Shown here in pieces: positions 33,061 to 41,534 of a stretch of DNA of 64,000 bases (positions within the stretch are counted from its first letter, which is position 1; each line of letters begins with the position of its first letter). The DNA is from Azospirillum sp. TSO35-2 (lineage in GTDB: Bacteria; Pseudomonadota; Alphaproteobacteria; Azospirillales; Azospirillaceae): assembly GCF_003116095.1 (NCBI RefSeq), contig NZ_LGRA01000021.1, positions 1,181,086-1,245,085 on the forward strand. Direction: 5' to 3'. The position numbers and the translations under genes are program-made. Under the pieces are notes generated by a model. The model saw only the letters and a program-made list of their open reading frames with translations, was not told the origin of the DNA and did no database searches.

Positions 33061-33840
33061 ATGCCCGTCCAGATCGCCGAGCGCTGGTTCGAGATCCGGC
33101 GGATCGATGACGACATCACCGTGCTGTGGGAACCGCATGTGGTGCCGCTGCTCCGCTGCAACATCTGGCATGTGCGCGGGCGGGACCGCGACCTGCTGGT
33201 GGACACCGGCATGGGCATCTGCAGCCTGCGCGACGCCGCCCGCGACCTGTTCGACAAGCCGGTCATCGCCGCGGCGACCCACACCCACACCGACCATGTC
33301 GGCGGCCATCACGAGTTCGACACCTGCCTGGTCCACCGGCTGGAGGCGGATCGGCTGGAACGGCCGCGCGGCCGCAGCGCCCTGCACACGCGCGACTCCA
33401 GCGCCGAGGAGCTGCGGAAGCTCCGCGACGCCGGCTACGAGGTGGGCGAGGAGCTGATCACCGCCCTGCCTCACGCGGGGTACGAGCTGGACGGCTACCA
33501 AGTGAAGCCGGCCCGGGCGACCATCATCGTCGACGAGGCCGACATCGTCGATCTCGGCGACCGCCAGTTCGAAATCCTGCATCTGCCCGGCCACTCGCCG
33601 GGCGGCATCGGCCTGTGGGAGCCGTCGACCGGCACGCTGTTCTCCGGCGACGCGATCTATGACGGCCCGCTGCTGGACGACATTCCCGGCGCCGACATCG
33701 ACGATTACTGCCGCACCATGGAGCGGCTGCGCCAACTGCCGGTCAGCGTCGTCCACGCCGGCCACGACCCCAGCTTCGGGCGCGACCGGCTGGTGGAACT
33801 GGCGACCGGCTACCTGGAGCGGCGGTCAGGGCGTCCGTGA
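33061..33840 (+). CDS. Metallo-beta-lactamase-fold hydrolase
   Basis: 259 residues, no signal peptide. THTHTDHVGGHHEFD is the HxHxDH metal site; LPGHSPGGIGLW, LFSGDAIYDG and VVHAGHDPSFGRDRL supply the other ligands. It resembles the glyoxalase II/quorum-lactonase branch, but the substrate cannot be told. ATG 33061 follows GAGGAGACC. The next gene (cupin) begins 69 bp downstream. Confidence 0.88.
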   Translation: MPVQIAERWFEIRRIDDDITVLWEPHVVPLLRCNIWHVRGRDRDLLVDTGMGICSLRDAARDLFDKPVIAAATHTHTDHVGGHHEFDTCLVHRLEADRLERPRGRSALHTRDSSAEELRKLRDAGYEVGEELITALPHAGYELDGYQVKPARATIIVDEADIVDLGDRQFEILHLPGHSPGGIGLWEPSTGTLFSGDAIYDGPLLDDIPGADIDDYCRTMERLRQLPVSVVHAGHDPSFGRDRLVELATGYLERRSGRP

Positions 33841-33908
33841 GCGTTTCGACGACCGATTCCGAACCTTCCCGTGTTTGCGCTGTCTCCAACCGAACAGGAC
33901 GTCCATCC

Positions 33909-34370
33909 ATGGCCTTTCGCCCGCTTCCCCTTGCCGGCATCACCCTGCTGACCGCCGTCGCGTTGCTGCCCGCTGTGGCGGACGCCCGGCCGATGGAGGT
34001 GAGCTGCACCGTCCTGCTGCCCCCGGCCCCCGTCGCCGGCTTGCCCGGGACCTTGCGCATGGTGGAAAAGCTGACCGTGCCGCCCGGCGCGGACGCGCAC
34101 CGCCACAAGCACGACATCGACGAGCTGGTCGAGGTGCTGAGCGGCAGCGGGCATCTGTCCATCGACGGCAAGCCCGATGCCGAGCTGAAGCCCGGCGTGG
34201 TGGTGGAGGTGCCGCCGAACACCCTGCACCAGCAGCACAACGGCAGCGAGACGGAGCCGCTGGTCTACACCGCCACCTTCATCGGCAAGGCCGGCGCCCA
34301 TCTGCTGACCCGGTACGCCGGTGAGAAGGACCAGCCGGCGGGATGCCCGCACAGCCTGGCAAAGAAGTAA
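33909..34370 (+). CDS. Secreted cupin-domain protein
   Basis: 153 residues. An N-terminal signal (LPLAGITLLTAVALLPAVADA) precedes one cupin barrel: PPGADAHRHKHDIDELVEVL (metal-binding His/Glu set), GSGHLSIDG and PGVVVEVPPNTLHQQHNGSE. It is probably periplasmic. AGGACG before ATG 33909 supports this start. Whether it is an enzyme or a binding protein is unknown. Confidence 0.82.
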   Translation: MAFRPLPLAGITLLTAVALLPAVADARPMEVSCTVLLPPAPVAGLPGTLRMVEKLTVPPGADAHRHKHDIDELVEVLSGSGHLSIDGKPDAELKPGVVVEVPPNTLHQQHNGSETEPLVYTATFIGKAGAHLLTRYAGEKDQPAGCPHSLAKK

Positions 34371-34436
34371 GGCTCGCGCCGGGGACGGCGCGAGCCTGAC
34401 GACACCTCGACCGGACCGGGAGGGGCGCCCGCCGGA

Positions 34437-36122
34437 TCAGGCGGCGTTGACCTCCGCCACGAAGCGCCGCACCTCGTCCTTGAGGCGCTCGGACTGGTTG
34501 GAGACGTTCTCCACGCTGGAGGAGACCAGCCGCATCCGCTCGCTGGTCGTCGTCATGGTGGCCGACAGCGACCCGACGCTGCTGGTGACGCGGCGGGAGT
34601 TGTCGGCGGCGGTGCGGGCGTTGGCGAAGATCTGGTGGGTCGCCGCCTCCTGCTGCTGCACGGCGGAGGCGACCTCGCCGTTCAGCCCGCTCAGGTTGGT
34701 GATCAGGGTGGCGATGCCTTCGATGGCGCCGATGGCGTTGGTGGTGGCCGCCCGGATCGCGCTGACCTGCGACTGGATGTCCTCGGTCGCCTTGGCGGTC
34801 TGGGTGGCGAGGCTCTTGACCTCGCTCGCCACCACGGCGAAGCCCTTGCCGGCTTCGCCCGCCCGCGCCGCCTCGATGGTGGCGTTCAGCGCCAGCAGGT
34901 TGGTCTGGCCGGCGATCGAGTTGATCAGCTCGACCACGGCGCCGATCTTCTGCGCGCCATCGGCCAGCCCGGACACCACGCTGTTGGCGCGACCGGCACC
35001 GGACACCGCCCGTTCGGCGACGCGGGTCGACTGGGCGACCTGCCGGCCGATCTCGGCGATGGACGACGACAGCTCTTCCGCGGCGGCGGCGACGGTCTGC
35101 ACGTTGGCGGAGGCCTGTTCGGCCGCCGACGCCACGGTCGTGCTCTGCCGGTTGGCTTCGTCCGCCGTGCTGGTGAGGGCGCCGGCCGACTGCTGCATCT
35201 GGGTCGCGGCGCCCGATAGCGTCTGCACCACCGCGGTGACGTTGCCTTCGAAGGCGCGCATCAACGCGTCCAACCGGGTGGCGCGGCGGGTCTTGGCCTC
35301 CTCCTCGGCGCCTTGGGCGACGGCCAGCCGCTCCGCTTCGATGGCGTTGCGCTTGAAGACGTCGACCGCCTCGGCCATCGCGCCGACCTCGTCCCGGCGG
35401 CCGACGCCGGGCACCTCGACCGCGCGGTCCCCATGGGCCAGCGTGCTCATCGCGGCGGTCATGGCGATGATCGGCGTGGCGATGGCGCGGCGGAGCAGCA
35501 GGCCGGCGCCGACGGCGACCAGAACCGACGCCAGCGCACCGGCGACGGCGGTGGTGTAGCCGGTGGAGAAGGCGGATTTCTGCTCGTCGCTGCGGACGGT
35601 CAGCAGCGCCCGTTCGGCATCCTCGATCTGCGCGATCAGGACGCGGATGGTGTCCATCGAGGCCTTGCCCAGCGCCCTGGCTTCCATCGCGCGCGCCTCT
35701 TCGCGCGATTCGGCCTTGGACATCAGGGCGATTTCCTTGTCCGCCACCGTCTGGCGCCACGCCATCGCGTGCGTGCGCACATCGTCCAGGCGGCGCTGCT
35801 GCTGCGGGTTGTCGGCGGTCAGGGTCTTGACCTCGGCGAAGGCGGCGTCGAAGGCCCGCTCGCCCTTGCGGTAGGGATCCAGGAAGGCCGGATCGCCGCT
35901 GACCAAAAAGCCGCGCAGCCCGGTTTCCTGATCGACCATGGCGGCCATCACCGATTCGGCGCTCTGCAGCACCTTGTAGGTGTGGAGCGTCCAGCCGATG
36001 GACGACTGGATCGAGGACAGGGTGGCGTAATTGGCGAAACTGATCCCGCCGATGATGACGACCAGCGCGGCGAACGCCGCCAGCAGCTTTCCGCCGATGC
36101 GAAGGTTGGTAAACCAGGACAT
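34437..36122 (-). CDS. Methyl-accepting chemotaxis protein
   Basis: 561 residues. One helix at residues 8-32, a periplasmic CHASE3-like four-helix domain with the DQETGLRGFLVSGDPAFLDP motif, a second helix near 190-212, a HAMP domain (IATPIIAMTAAMSTLAHGDR), and a signalling tip EAARAGEAGKGFAVVASEVK. It relays a chemical signal to CheA/CheW. AAGAGG precedes ATG 36122. No che genes are nearby, and there is no C-terminal CheR-binding pentapeptide. Confidence 0.92.
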   Translation of the reverse strand: MSWFTNLRIGGKLLAAFAALVVIIGGISFANYATLSSIQSSIGWTLHTYKVLQSAESVMAAMVDQETGLRGFLVSGDPAFLDPYRKGERAFDAAFAEVKTLTADNPQQQRRLDDVRTHAMAWRQTVADKEIALMSKAESREEARAMEARALGKASMDTIRVLIAQIEDAERALLTVRSDEQKSAFSTGYTTAVAGALASVLVAVGAGLLLRRAIATPIIAMTAAMSTLAHGDRAVEVPGVGRRDEVGAMAEAVDVFKRNAIEAERLAVAQGAEEEAKTRRATRLDALMRAFEGNVTAVVQTLSGAATQMQQSAGALTSTADEANRQSTTVASAAEQASANVQTVAAAAEELSSSIAEIGRQVAQSTRVAERAVSGAGRANSVVSGLADGAQKIGAVVELINSIAGQTNLLALNATIEAARAGEAGKGFAVVASEVKSLATQTAKATEDIQSQVSAIRAATTNAIGAIEGIATLITNLSGLNGEVASAVQQQEAATHQIFANARTAADNSRRVTSSVGSLSATMTTTSERMRLVSSSVENVSNQSERLKDEVRRFVAEVNAA

Positions 36123-36415
36123 GTTCTTGGCCTCTTCTGACCGGATGGGCGTGTCTCTGTGCGGACAGCCGCTTCGCCTCGAGCCTGATGACCGAACGGG
36201 TGCGTGTCCTGCCCATCCGGATGGCGCAGCAGATACGATGACGAAGTCGATTTCGATCATCCGAATTCCGGCGTATGCCGAAATCAAACGGCCGTTATGA
36301 CCTGTGTATGGCCTGTCTCCGAAGAAAACATTAACGGCTGCTGATGGTCACGACAGTGACGCAGCCAAGCGCGACTTGCCATACCGAAGTATGTACCCCG
36401 TTGCCGAGGTCCAGC

Positions 36416-36925
36416 TTACTTGGGCATGACTGGGGATTCGCGATGGACCCGGCGGATCAGGCGCATGTCGATGTGGGGAATGCCGAAATCGTCATAAGCC
36501 GGGGACATCCGCCCGAAGCCGAAGCTGCCGTAGAAACGCTCCAGATACAGCTGCGCACCGATGACGACGTCGTGGTCGGGCCAGCGCTCCGCCAGCACCG
36601 CCAACGACTCGGCAACCAGCGCGCGGCCCAGCCCGGTCCCGCGATGCGACGGCGCCACGGCCAGCCGGCCGAACGATGCGCTGCCGGCGGCTTCCCCGGC
36701 GGCGTCGGGAGCCATTTCGGGATCCAGGCAGCGGGCGCAGCCGACGATGGTCCCGCGGTCGTCGGTGGCGATCAGATGCAGCGCGCCGGGGTCGCGGCCG
36801 TCGATGTCGGGGTAGGGGCAGGCCTGTTCCACCACGAACACGCTGCTGCGCAGTTGCAGCATGTCGTGCAGCTCGCGGCTGGTCAGCGCGGCGAAGGGGG
36901 CGCGGCGGATCGAGGCAACGGGCAT
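36416..36925 (-). CDS. GNAT acetyltransferase (ElaA-like)
   Basis: 169 residues. LHDMLQLRSSVFVVEQACPY is the ElaA-family opening; FGRLAVAPSHRGTGLGRALV is the acetyl-CoA loop; YLERFYGSFGFGRMSPAYDD is the C-terminal GNAT motif. Substrate unknown. It is the last of three minus-strand genes (FliL-like, unknown, GNAT) with short gaps. Confidence 0.88.
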   Translation of the reverse strand: MPVASIRRAPFAALTSRELHDMLQLRSSVFVVEQACPYPDIDGRDPGALHLIATDDRGTIVGCARCLDPEMAPDAAGEAAGSASFGRLAVAPSHRGTGLGRALVAESLAVLAERWPDHDVVIGAQLYLERFYGSFGFGRMSPAYDDFGIPHIDMRLIRRVHRESPVMPK

Positions 36926-37015
36926 GGGGGTCCCCAGAAGGGCGAGGGTGGACGCGGCCGTGCGCCGCTGTTCCGGGACATCGCCCGGCCGGCGCCCCGG
37001 CGGACGGTGTGTCCG

Positions 37016-37426
37016 TCAGGCGATGGCGTTGCGGATCATGTAGTCGGCGATGTCCTTGGGCTTCACCTTGACCTCGACCAGCGGTTCGTCGGCGGTCATC
37101 GCCTTGGCGACCAGCAGGCTGTTCTGCACGTTGGTCAGCGTGATGCGGAACACCCCGGTCGCCCCCTTCAGGCGGGGGTAGTAGGTCGGGTCGATCGTCT
37201 TTTCGCGGCGGCCGAGCCGGGCCAGCGCGTCGTCCTCGTCCACCTCGTCGACGGTCGCCGCGTGGACCAGCTTCCAGTCGGTCTCGCCACCCCAGCCGGC
37301 GGCGATGGCGGCCTTGGCCGCCGCCTCGTCCGCGGCGACGCCCAGCTTGAAGATGTGCTTGCCCTGCCCGACGTCGGACGCCCATTTGGTCAGGGCGGCG
37401 CTGCGTGCGACGTAGACGACGGCCAT
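37016..37426 (-). CDS. Conserved protein of unknown function, 136 aa
   Basis: I do not recognise it firmly. It starts VVYVARSAALTKWASDVGQG and continues IFKLGVAADEAAAKAAIAAG, GWGGETDWKLVHA and DPTYYPRLKGATGVFRITLT; the opening YVARS...FKLGVA...AAIAAG is faintly like a GIY-YIG/T5orf172 start, but the catalytic set is not evident. It is soluble. GGAGGAGAG precedes ATG 37426. It is 33 bp after the FliL-like gene. Confidence 0.7.
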   Translation of the reverse strand: MAVVYVARSAALTKWASDVGQGKHIFKLGVAADEAAAKAAIAAGWGGETDWKLVHAATVDEVDEDDALARLGRREKTIDPTYYPRLKGATGVFRITLTNVQNSLLVAKAMTADEPLVEVKVKPKDIADYMIRNAIA

Positions 37427-37459
37427 ATCGGATCTCTCCTCCTTACTGGAGCGGCTCTG

Positions 37460-37900
37460 TTACTGCAGCGACGACTGGCGCGCGATCGGCGTGATCAGGA
37501 TGCGGGTGATGACGTCCTTGCCGAACATGGCGATCACCGAGTCGTCGATCCGCCGGCGCAGGGCGGGGACGTTGGCGATGTTGCCGCGGACGACCCAGCC
37601 CTCGTCGATGCCCTTGTAGATGGCGGTCAGGATGGCGTCGTGCAGCCGGGGGATACTGAGCTGCACCTCGCCGAGCCGCAGGGCGTCGCCGACCTCCAGG
37701 TTCACTTCGACCTGGGTGTATTTCTCGACCCGGCCGGCGTTGACCACCGGCACCATCAGCGGCTTGATCCGGACCGACGGCGGCAGACCGCCCGCCGCCC
37801 CTTCGGACGCCAGGGCCGGACCCGGCGCGGTGACGGCGCCGAAGAGGATGGTGAGAGCCAGAAGCGGCGCGAGCATCAGGGCGAGCGGAACGGCGCGCAT
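37460..37900 (-). CDS. FliL-like secreted or membrane-anchored protein
   Basis: 146 residues. An N-terminal hydrophobic signal or anchor (LALMLAPLLALTILFGAVTA) precedes KPLMVPVVNAGRVEKYTQVE, VNLEVGD, IPRLHDAILTAIYKGIDEG and VPALRRRIDDSVIAMFGKDV. The same succession occurs in the protein at 45788-46243, so the two are paralogues; the pattern (ring-forming periplasmic domain) resembles FliL. No flagellar genes are nearby, so a motor role is not implied. Confidence 0.6.
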   Translation of the reverse strand: MRAVPLALMLAPLLALTILFGAVTAPGPALASEGAAGGLPPSVRIKPLMVPVVNAGRVEKYTQVEVNLEVGDALRLGEVQLSIPRLHDAILTAIYKGIDEGWVVRGNIANVPALRRRIDDSVIAMFGKDVITRILITPIARQSSLQ

Positions 37901-38063
37901 GGCAAAACACCACAAAGGACCGGGAGACCTTCAAGTCTACCGGTCCGTCGCGGTGGTTTCAACAGCGACCCGGACCGGCGAGCGGCCTGGGCGCAAAGGT
38001 CACGCGGCGTTGTGTCGCGGTGTCGGGCTGCCGGCTCAGGCCGCCCGCATCAGGTTGCCTGTA

Positions 38064-38576
38064 TCAGGCCGCCTTGCGTCCGCTGGCGGCGATCGCCTTC
38101 TTGTTGACGTCGCCGATGGCCAGCTTGTTCAGCAGCGTGTCGGTGTCCTTTTCCTCCGTCAGCGTCTCTTCCAGCAGTTGGGCGACCTTGGTCAGGCCGC
38201 AGGCGGTGGCGTAGGCGTGGAGCGTGCCGTAGCTGGCGATCTCGTAATGCTCGACCTTCTGCGCCGCGGCGATCAGGGCGGCGTCCTGCACTTCGGGCGC
38301 GAGGCCCATCTCAAGGATTTCCTGGGCTTCGCTGATCAGCCCTTCCATCGCGTCGCAGTGCTTGCCGCGGGCGCGGGTGTCCAACTCGTCGAAGACCTGC
38401 TGCAGCCGTTCGATCTGGCCGTTGGTCTGTTCGACATGGTGTTCGAACGCCTGGCGGAGCTGGTCGGAGTGGGCGGCCTTCGCCAGTTTGGGCAGGGCCT
38501 TCGCGATCTGCTTCTCGGCGTGGTAAATGTCGCGAAGGTCCTCGATCAGCAGATCCTGCATCGTCTTGGCGGCCAT
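38064..38576 (-). CDS. YciE/DUF892 ferritin-like protein
   Basis: 170 residues, all-helical. DLLIEDLRDIYHAEKQIAKA, FEHHVEQTNGQIERLQQVFD and AAAQKVEHYEIASYGTLHAY carry the Glu/His ligands of a ferritin-like di-iron centre in the DUF892 (YciE/YciF) family, commonly stress-induced. AAAGGAA precedes ATG 38576. A 14-bp palindrome, CCGGTGCGCACCGG (38668-38681), lies about 90 bp upstream. Confidence 0.9.
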   Translation of the reverse strand: MAAKTMQDLLIEDLRDIYHAEKQIAKALPKLAKAAHSDQLRQAFEHHVEQTNGQIERLQQVFDELDTRARGKHCDAMEGLISEAQEILEMGLAPEVQDAALIAAAQKVEHYEIASYGTLHAYATACGLTKVAQLLEETLTEEKDTDTLLNKLAIGDVNKKAIAASGRKAA

Positions 38577-38782
38577 GGTGACGAATTCCTTTCTCGCTGT
38601 GGATGTCGCGGAGCGGGTGCTCCGGGTGCGGCGGCGCGGCCGGGAACGCCGTTGGTGACGGTTCGGTCCGGTGCGCACCGGTCCGGCAGCATGGACAACA
38701 GGGACCGCCGCGTGGTGTTGCGGTCTCGGACGAGGGAATGGCCTTCGGGTAGTGGAAGGCGAACCAAACGGCGGAGGGCCAG

Positions 38783-38992
38783 ATGGCAGGAGCGGGTGGG
38801 GACGGCGAGGTTCTGTTCGAGTTCCACCGGGTGGGGGCCTACATGAAGATTGTCGCCATCGACGGCAAGACCGGCGTGGAGGTGTCCGTGGTGGGCCCGG
38901 CGACCGGCAGCGCCGAGCTGCTGAAGCGCACGGCGGTCAACAAGCTGCGCTTCGTCCAGAGCAAGGACGCGCCCGGTGGTGGCCGGCGCTGA
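38783..38992 (+). CDS. Small conserved alphaproteobacterial protein (DUF6898-like)
   Basis: 69 residues. VLFEFHRVGAYMKIVAIDGK, TGVEVSVVGPATGSAELLKR and AVNKLRFVQ resemble a short family of unknown function found across alphaproteobacteria. It is predicted to be a compact beta-rich domain with no signal or membrane helix. Divergent from the YciE-like gene. The family number is from memory and less sure than the conservation pattern. Confidence 0.65.
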   Translation: MAGAGGDGEVLFEFHRVGAYMKIVAIDGKTGVEVSVVGPATGSAELLKRTAVNKLRFVQSKDAPGGGRR

Positions 38993-39322
38993 GCCGTGCC
39001 GGTGCCCGCCCGAAAAAGAACGCGCCGCCGGACGGGACCGGGCGGCGCGTGTCGAAGTCTGGCTTTTGCTGATGGTGAGCGCCGGCATGCCCCCGCCGAT
39101 GGCCGCGGCGTGATGCCGCACCGCCGGTCGTAGAGCGAACCGCTCGACCCCGACACTAGACCTATGCCTGCCCGTTGGCACTGGCGCAGGGGGTTTAACG
39201 CTTGTAGAACCGCCTTTCACTGAACGAACGGTGCATAACCGAAGCGCTCGACGGACGCGACTCGATCCCGCTTCGCCGGTTTCCGTCAGTGCAGAGGAAC
39301 GAAACCCCAGAGGAATGAGGCC
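38993..39322. other. 330-bp intergenic region with a GC-rich hairpin
   Basis: ACGCGCCGCC (39020-39029) pairs with GGCGGCGCGT (39041-39050). On the minus strand it is followed by TCTTTTTCG, so it reads as a terminator in that direction; on the plus strand it has no T run. I see no gene here. Confidence 0.5.
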
Positions 39323-39790
39323 ATGGTTCGTGTGACGGCTTTCCTGCGCGCGTCCGTCCTGACGGCGGCGCTGGCGGCAACCACCCTGACGGCAACCCTG
39401 CTGGTTTCGCAGGCGGCGTCCCGGACGGCGTCCGCCGCCACGTCCACCCACAGCCAGTCGACCCACGGCGCCGGCGGGAAGCCCGGCCCCGGCGTGGCGC
39501 CCGGCGGCACCGCGCCCGGCGCGGCACCGCCCGCCTCGACCGCGCCGCAGCCGACCACCCCGGCGGCGGGCTGCCTCAAGCCGGGGGCGCCGATGTGCAT
39601 GGACGATGCCTCCACCTTCGTCAGCGCCGACCGGATGTCGGCCTGCCAGGGCGAGGTGAAGGAGTATGTCGACAAGTCGATGACCTACCTGACCTGCCTG
39701 AACGACGAGAATGTGGCGACCGGGCGCGAGTTGAGCGGCAACGTCGAGCGCTTCAACTGCCGCCTGTCCGGACGCAAGGGCTGCAACTGA
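39323..39790 (+). CDS. Secreted Cys-containing protein of unknown function
   Basis: 155 residues. A signal peptide (ASVLTAALAATTLTATLLVS) is followed by a 50-residue Gly/Pro/Ala/Ser-rich linker and a compact C-terminal domain with six cysteines (GCLKPGAPMCMDD, ACQGEVKEYVDKSMTYLTCL, FNCRLSGRKGCN). The even number suggests three disulfides in the periplasm or outside. I do not recognise the family. ATG 39323 follows AGAGGAATGAGG. Confidence 0.75.
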   Translation: MVRVTAFLRASVLTAALAATTLTATLLVSQAASRTASAATSTHSQSTHGAGGKPGPGVAPGGTAPGAAPPASTAPQPTTPAAGCLKPGAPMCMDDASTFVSADRMSACQGEVKEYVDKSMTYLTCLNDENVATGRELSGNVERFNCRLSGRKGCN

Positions 39791-39973
39791 GGCCTGGTTG
39801 CGTCACCGCCCACCGCGAGCGGCAGGGATGCCTGCAAATCGCTCGCGCCTTCAATCAAACGGACGGGTAGGGGGCGGTCCAGACACGCGTACGGGCCGTG
39901 TCCCCGGGAGGGCCGGCCCGCGCAGCATACGGACGAAGGTGAACTGCCGGCCAGTCGACCGGTCAGACTGGTA

Positions 39974-40417
39974 TCAACCGGCCTTGCGGCGGGTCTGGCG
40001 GCCGGAACTGCGGCCCAAACCGATGCGCTTGGCGAATTCCGACCGCTGGGCGGCGTAGTTCGGCGCGACCATCGGATAGTCGGGCGGAAGTCCCCAGCGC
40101 GAGCGATATTCGTCGGGCGACATGTTGTAGGTCGAGCGAAGGTGCCGCTTGAGCATCTTCAACTTCTTCCCGTCTTCCAGGCAGACGATGTATTCCGGTG
40201 TCACCGACTTGCGAATCGGAACGGCAGGCTTCAGCGGTTCCGCCGCGACCTCTCGCGGCTGACCGTTCAGTCCGGTCAGCGACGAATAGACGGTATTGAT
40301 CACGTCGGGGATTTGCTGAGCAGGCAACACGTTCTTGCTGACATACGCCGATACGATGTCGGCCGTCATCCGCAGCAGCGCATTGTCCGGTACATCGGCG
40401 CGAAGCTGGTCGCTCAT
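39974..40417 (-). CDS. mucR: MucR/Ros-family zinc-finger regulator
   Basis: 147 residues. The unusual zinc finger is CLEDGKKLKMLKRHLRSTYN, followed by MSPDEYRSRWGLPPDYPMVA and NYAAQRSEFAKRIGLG, the hallmark of MucR. Family members are H-NS-like silencers of AT-rich promoters controlling exopolysaccharide, motility and the cell cycle in alphaproteobacteria, and they repress themselves. AGGAC precedes ATG 40417. The upstream region is AT-richer, as expected for self-binding. Confidence 0.95.
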   Translation of the reverse strand: MSDQLRADVPDNALLRMTADIVSAYVSKNVLPAQQIPDVINTVYSSLTGLNGQPREVAAEPLKPAVPIRKSVTPEYIVCLEDGKKLKMLKRHLRSTYNMSPDEYRSRWGLPPDYPMVAPNYAAQRSEFAKRIGLGRSSGRQTRRKAG

Positions 40418-40934
40418 TGCACTGTGTCCTGGTCTTTCATTTGTCCGTAGCAACCAAGTTGCATACCATGATTTGGGTGTCAATATAAATTCGGCAAGCG
40501 GCAAATTAGTTGCTTTTGCGCTTCAGAACAAAGGTGACGGTCGTAAATCAGCCTTCGCTGAAAATCGCCGCCCGGTGGTGGCTGTGTCGCCGCTTTAAGG
40601 ATCGTCTAGTAAGCGCCGGCTTTGGAATTTCCGCAGAATCCGGTGCGGCAACTGGTGCTTTGCAGCCACCTATAACGAATCGGCTATCTCCCTTGTTTCG
40701 CTGGCTCGACAACGAAGAGGTGAAATCCAAGTCTAAACGTTCGCGGGCATCAGCGGCCGCCACCGGACGGTCCGCCACGGCGCGCGCGCCAAGCCTGCCG
40801 CGACTCAACATCCGGCCATGCATCCATGTCATGGTGTGGCAGTGGCGGTTCGCACCGACATCTGGTAGGGTGCGGGCGTCTTTCGGCGTCTTTCGCCGCC
40901 AGCCGTTACCGCACGCACCGGAGTTCCCGCCGTC
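40418..40934. promoter_or_regulatory. Divergent AT-richer region between mucR and rpiB
   Basis: 517 bp with no convincing ORF; the plus-strand reading frame at 40510 is Arg/Ser-rich and shows no family pattern. The 40445-40520 part is unusually AT-rich for this DNA and contains GCAACCAAGTTGC (40450-40462, an inverted repeat) and a minus-strand TTGACA (40478-40483), so mucR promoter and autoregulatory sites are likely there. Confidence 0.5.
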
Positions 40935-41372
40935 ATGACCGTCCGCACCGTAGCGCTCGCCTCCGACCATGCCGGGTATGAGTTGAAGGCTCAGATCGCC
41001 CGGCAACTGGAGGGCGCGGGCTACGCCGTCCTCGACCTCGGGACCGACGGGCCGGCCTCGGTCGACTATCCGGATTTCGCCGCGGCGCTGGCCGCCGCCG
41101 TCACCGACGGCCGGGCGCAGCGCGGCGTGCTGATCTGCGGCAGCGGCATCGGCATCAGCATCGCCGCCAACCGCCATCCCGGCATCCGCGCCGCGCTGGT
41201 CCACGACGTCACCACCGCGCGCCTGTCGCGCGAACACAACGACGCCAACGTGATCGCGCTGGGCGCCCGCGTCATCGGGCCGGAGATCGCCAAGGACTGT
41301 GTCGACGTCTTCCTGAAGGCTGAATTCGAAGGTGGGGAGCGCCACAGCCGCCGCATCGCCAAGATGGGCTGA
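40935..41372 (+). CDS. rpiB: Ribose-5-phosphate isomerase B
   Basis: 145 residues. Interconverts ribose-5-phosphate and ribulose-5-phosphate. ASDHAGYELK, DYPDFAAALAAAV, GVLICGSGIGISIAANRHPG (with the catalytic Cys) and SREHNDANVIALGARVIGPE are RpiB/LacAB signatures. It is first of the rpiB-glyA-nrdR series, a conserved alphaproteobacterial order. Confidence 0.96.
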   Translation: MTVRTVALASDHAGYELKAQIARQLEGAGYAVLDLGTDGPASVDYPDFAAALAAAVTDGRAQRGVLICGSGIGISIAANRHPGIRAALVHDVTTARLSREHNDANVIALGARVIGPEIAKDCVDVFLKAEFEGGERHSRRIAKMG

Positions 41373-41534
41373 GCCCGTCGCACCGGGCAGCCTGGGCCGC
41401 AAGACCCGTTTCCATTGCGCATTCGGCCGCGAAGGCCCGCAGCCGGGACGCGACAGCTCCCGGACCGACCCGTCCGAAGCCCCAGCGCCGACGCCGCTGG
41501 GCCGCTTCACGCTTTCGATGAGGAACCTCCCGCC

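Noticed and set aside
40510..40938. Possible 142-residue gene between mucR and rpiB
   Set aside because: Arg/Ser-rich, no RBS, no recognisable pattern, and it overlaps the rpiB start.
41373..41534. Glycine riboswitch before glyA
   Set aside because: The 161-bp leader has no paired aptamer motifs or terminator.
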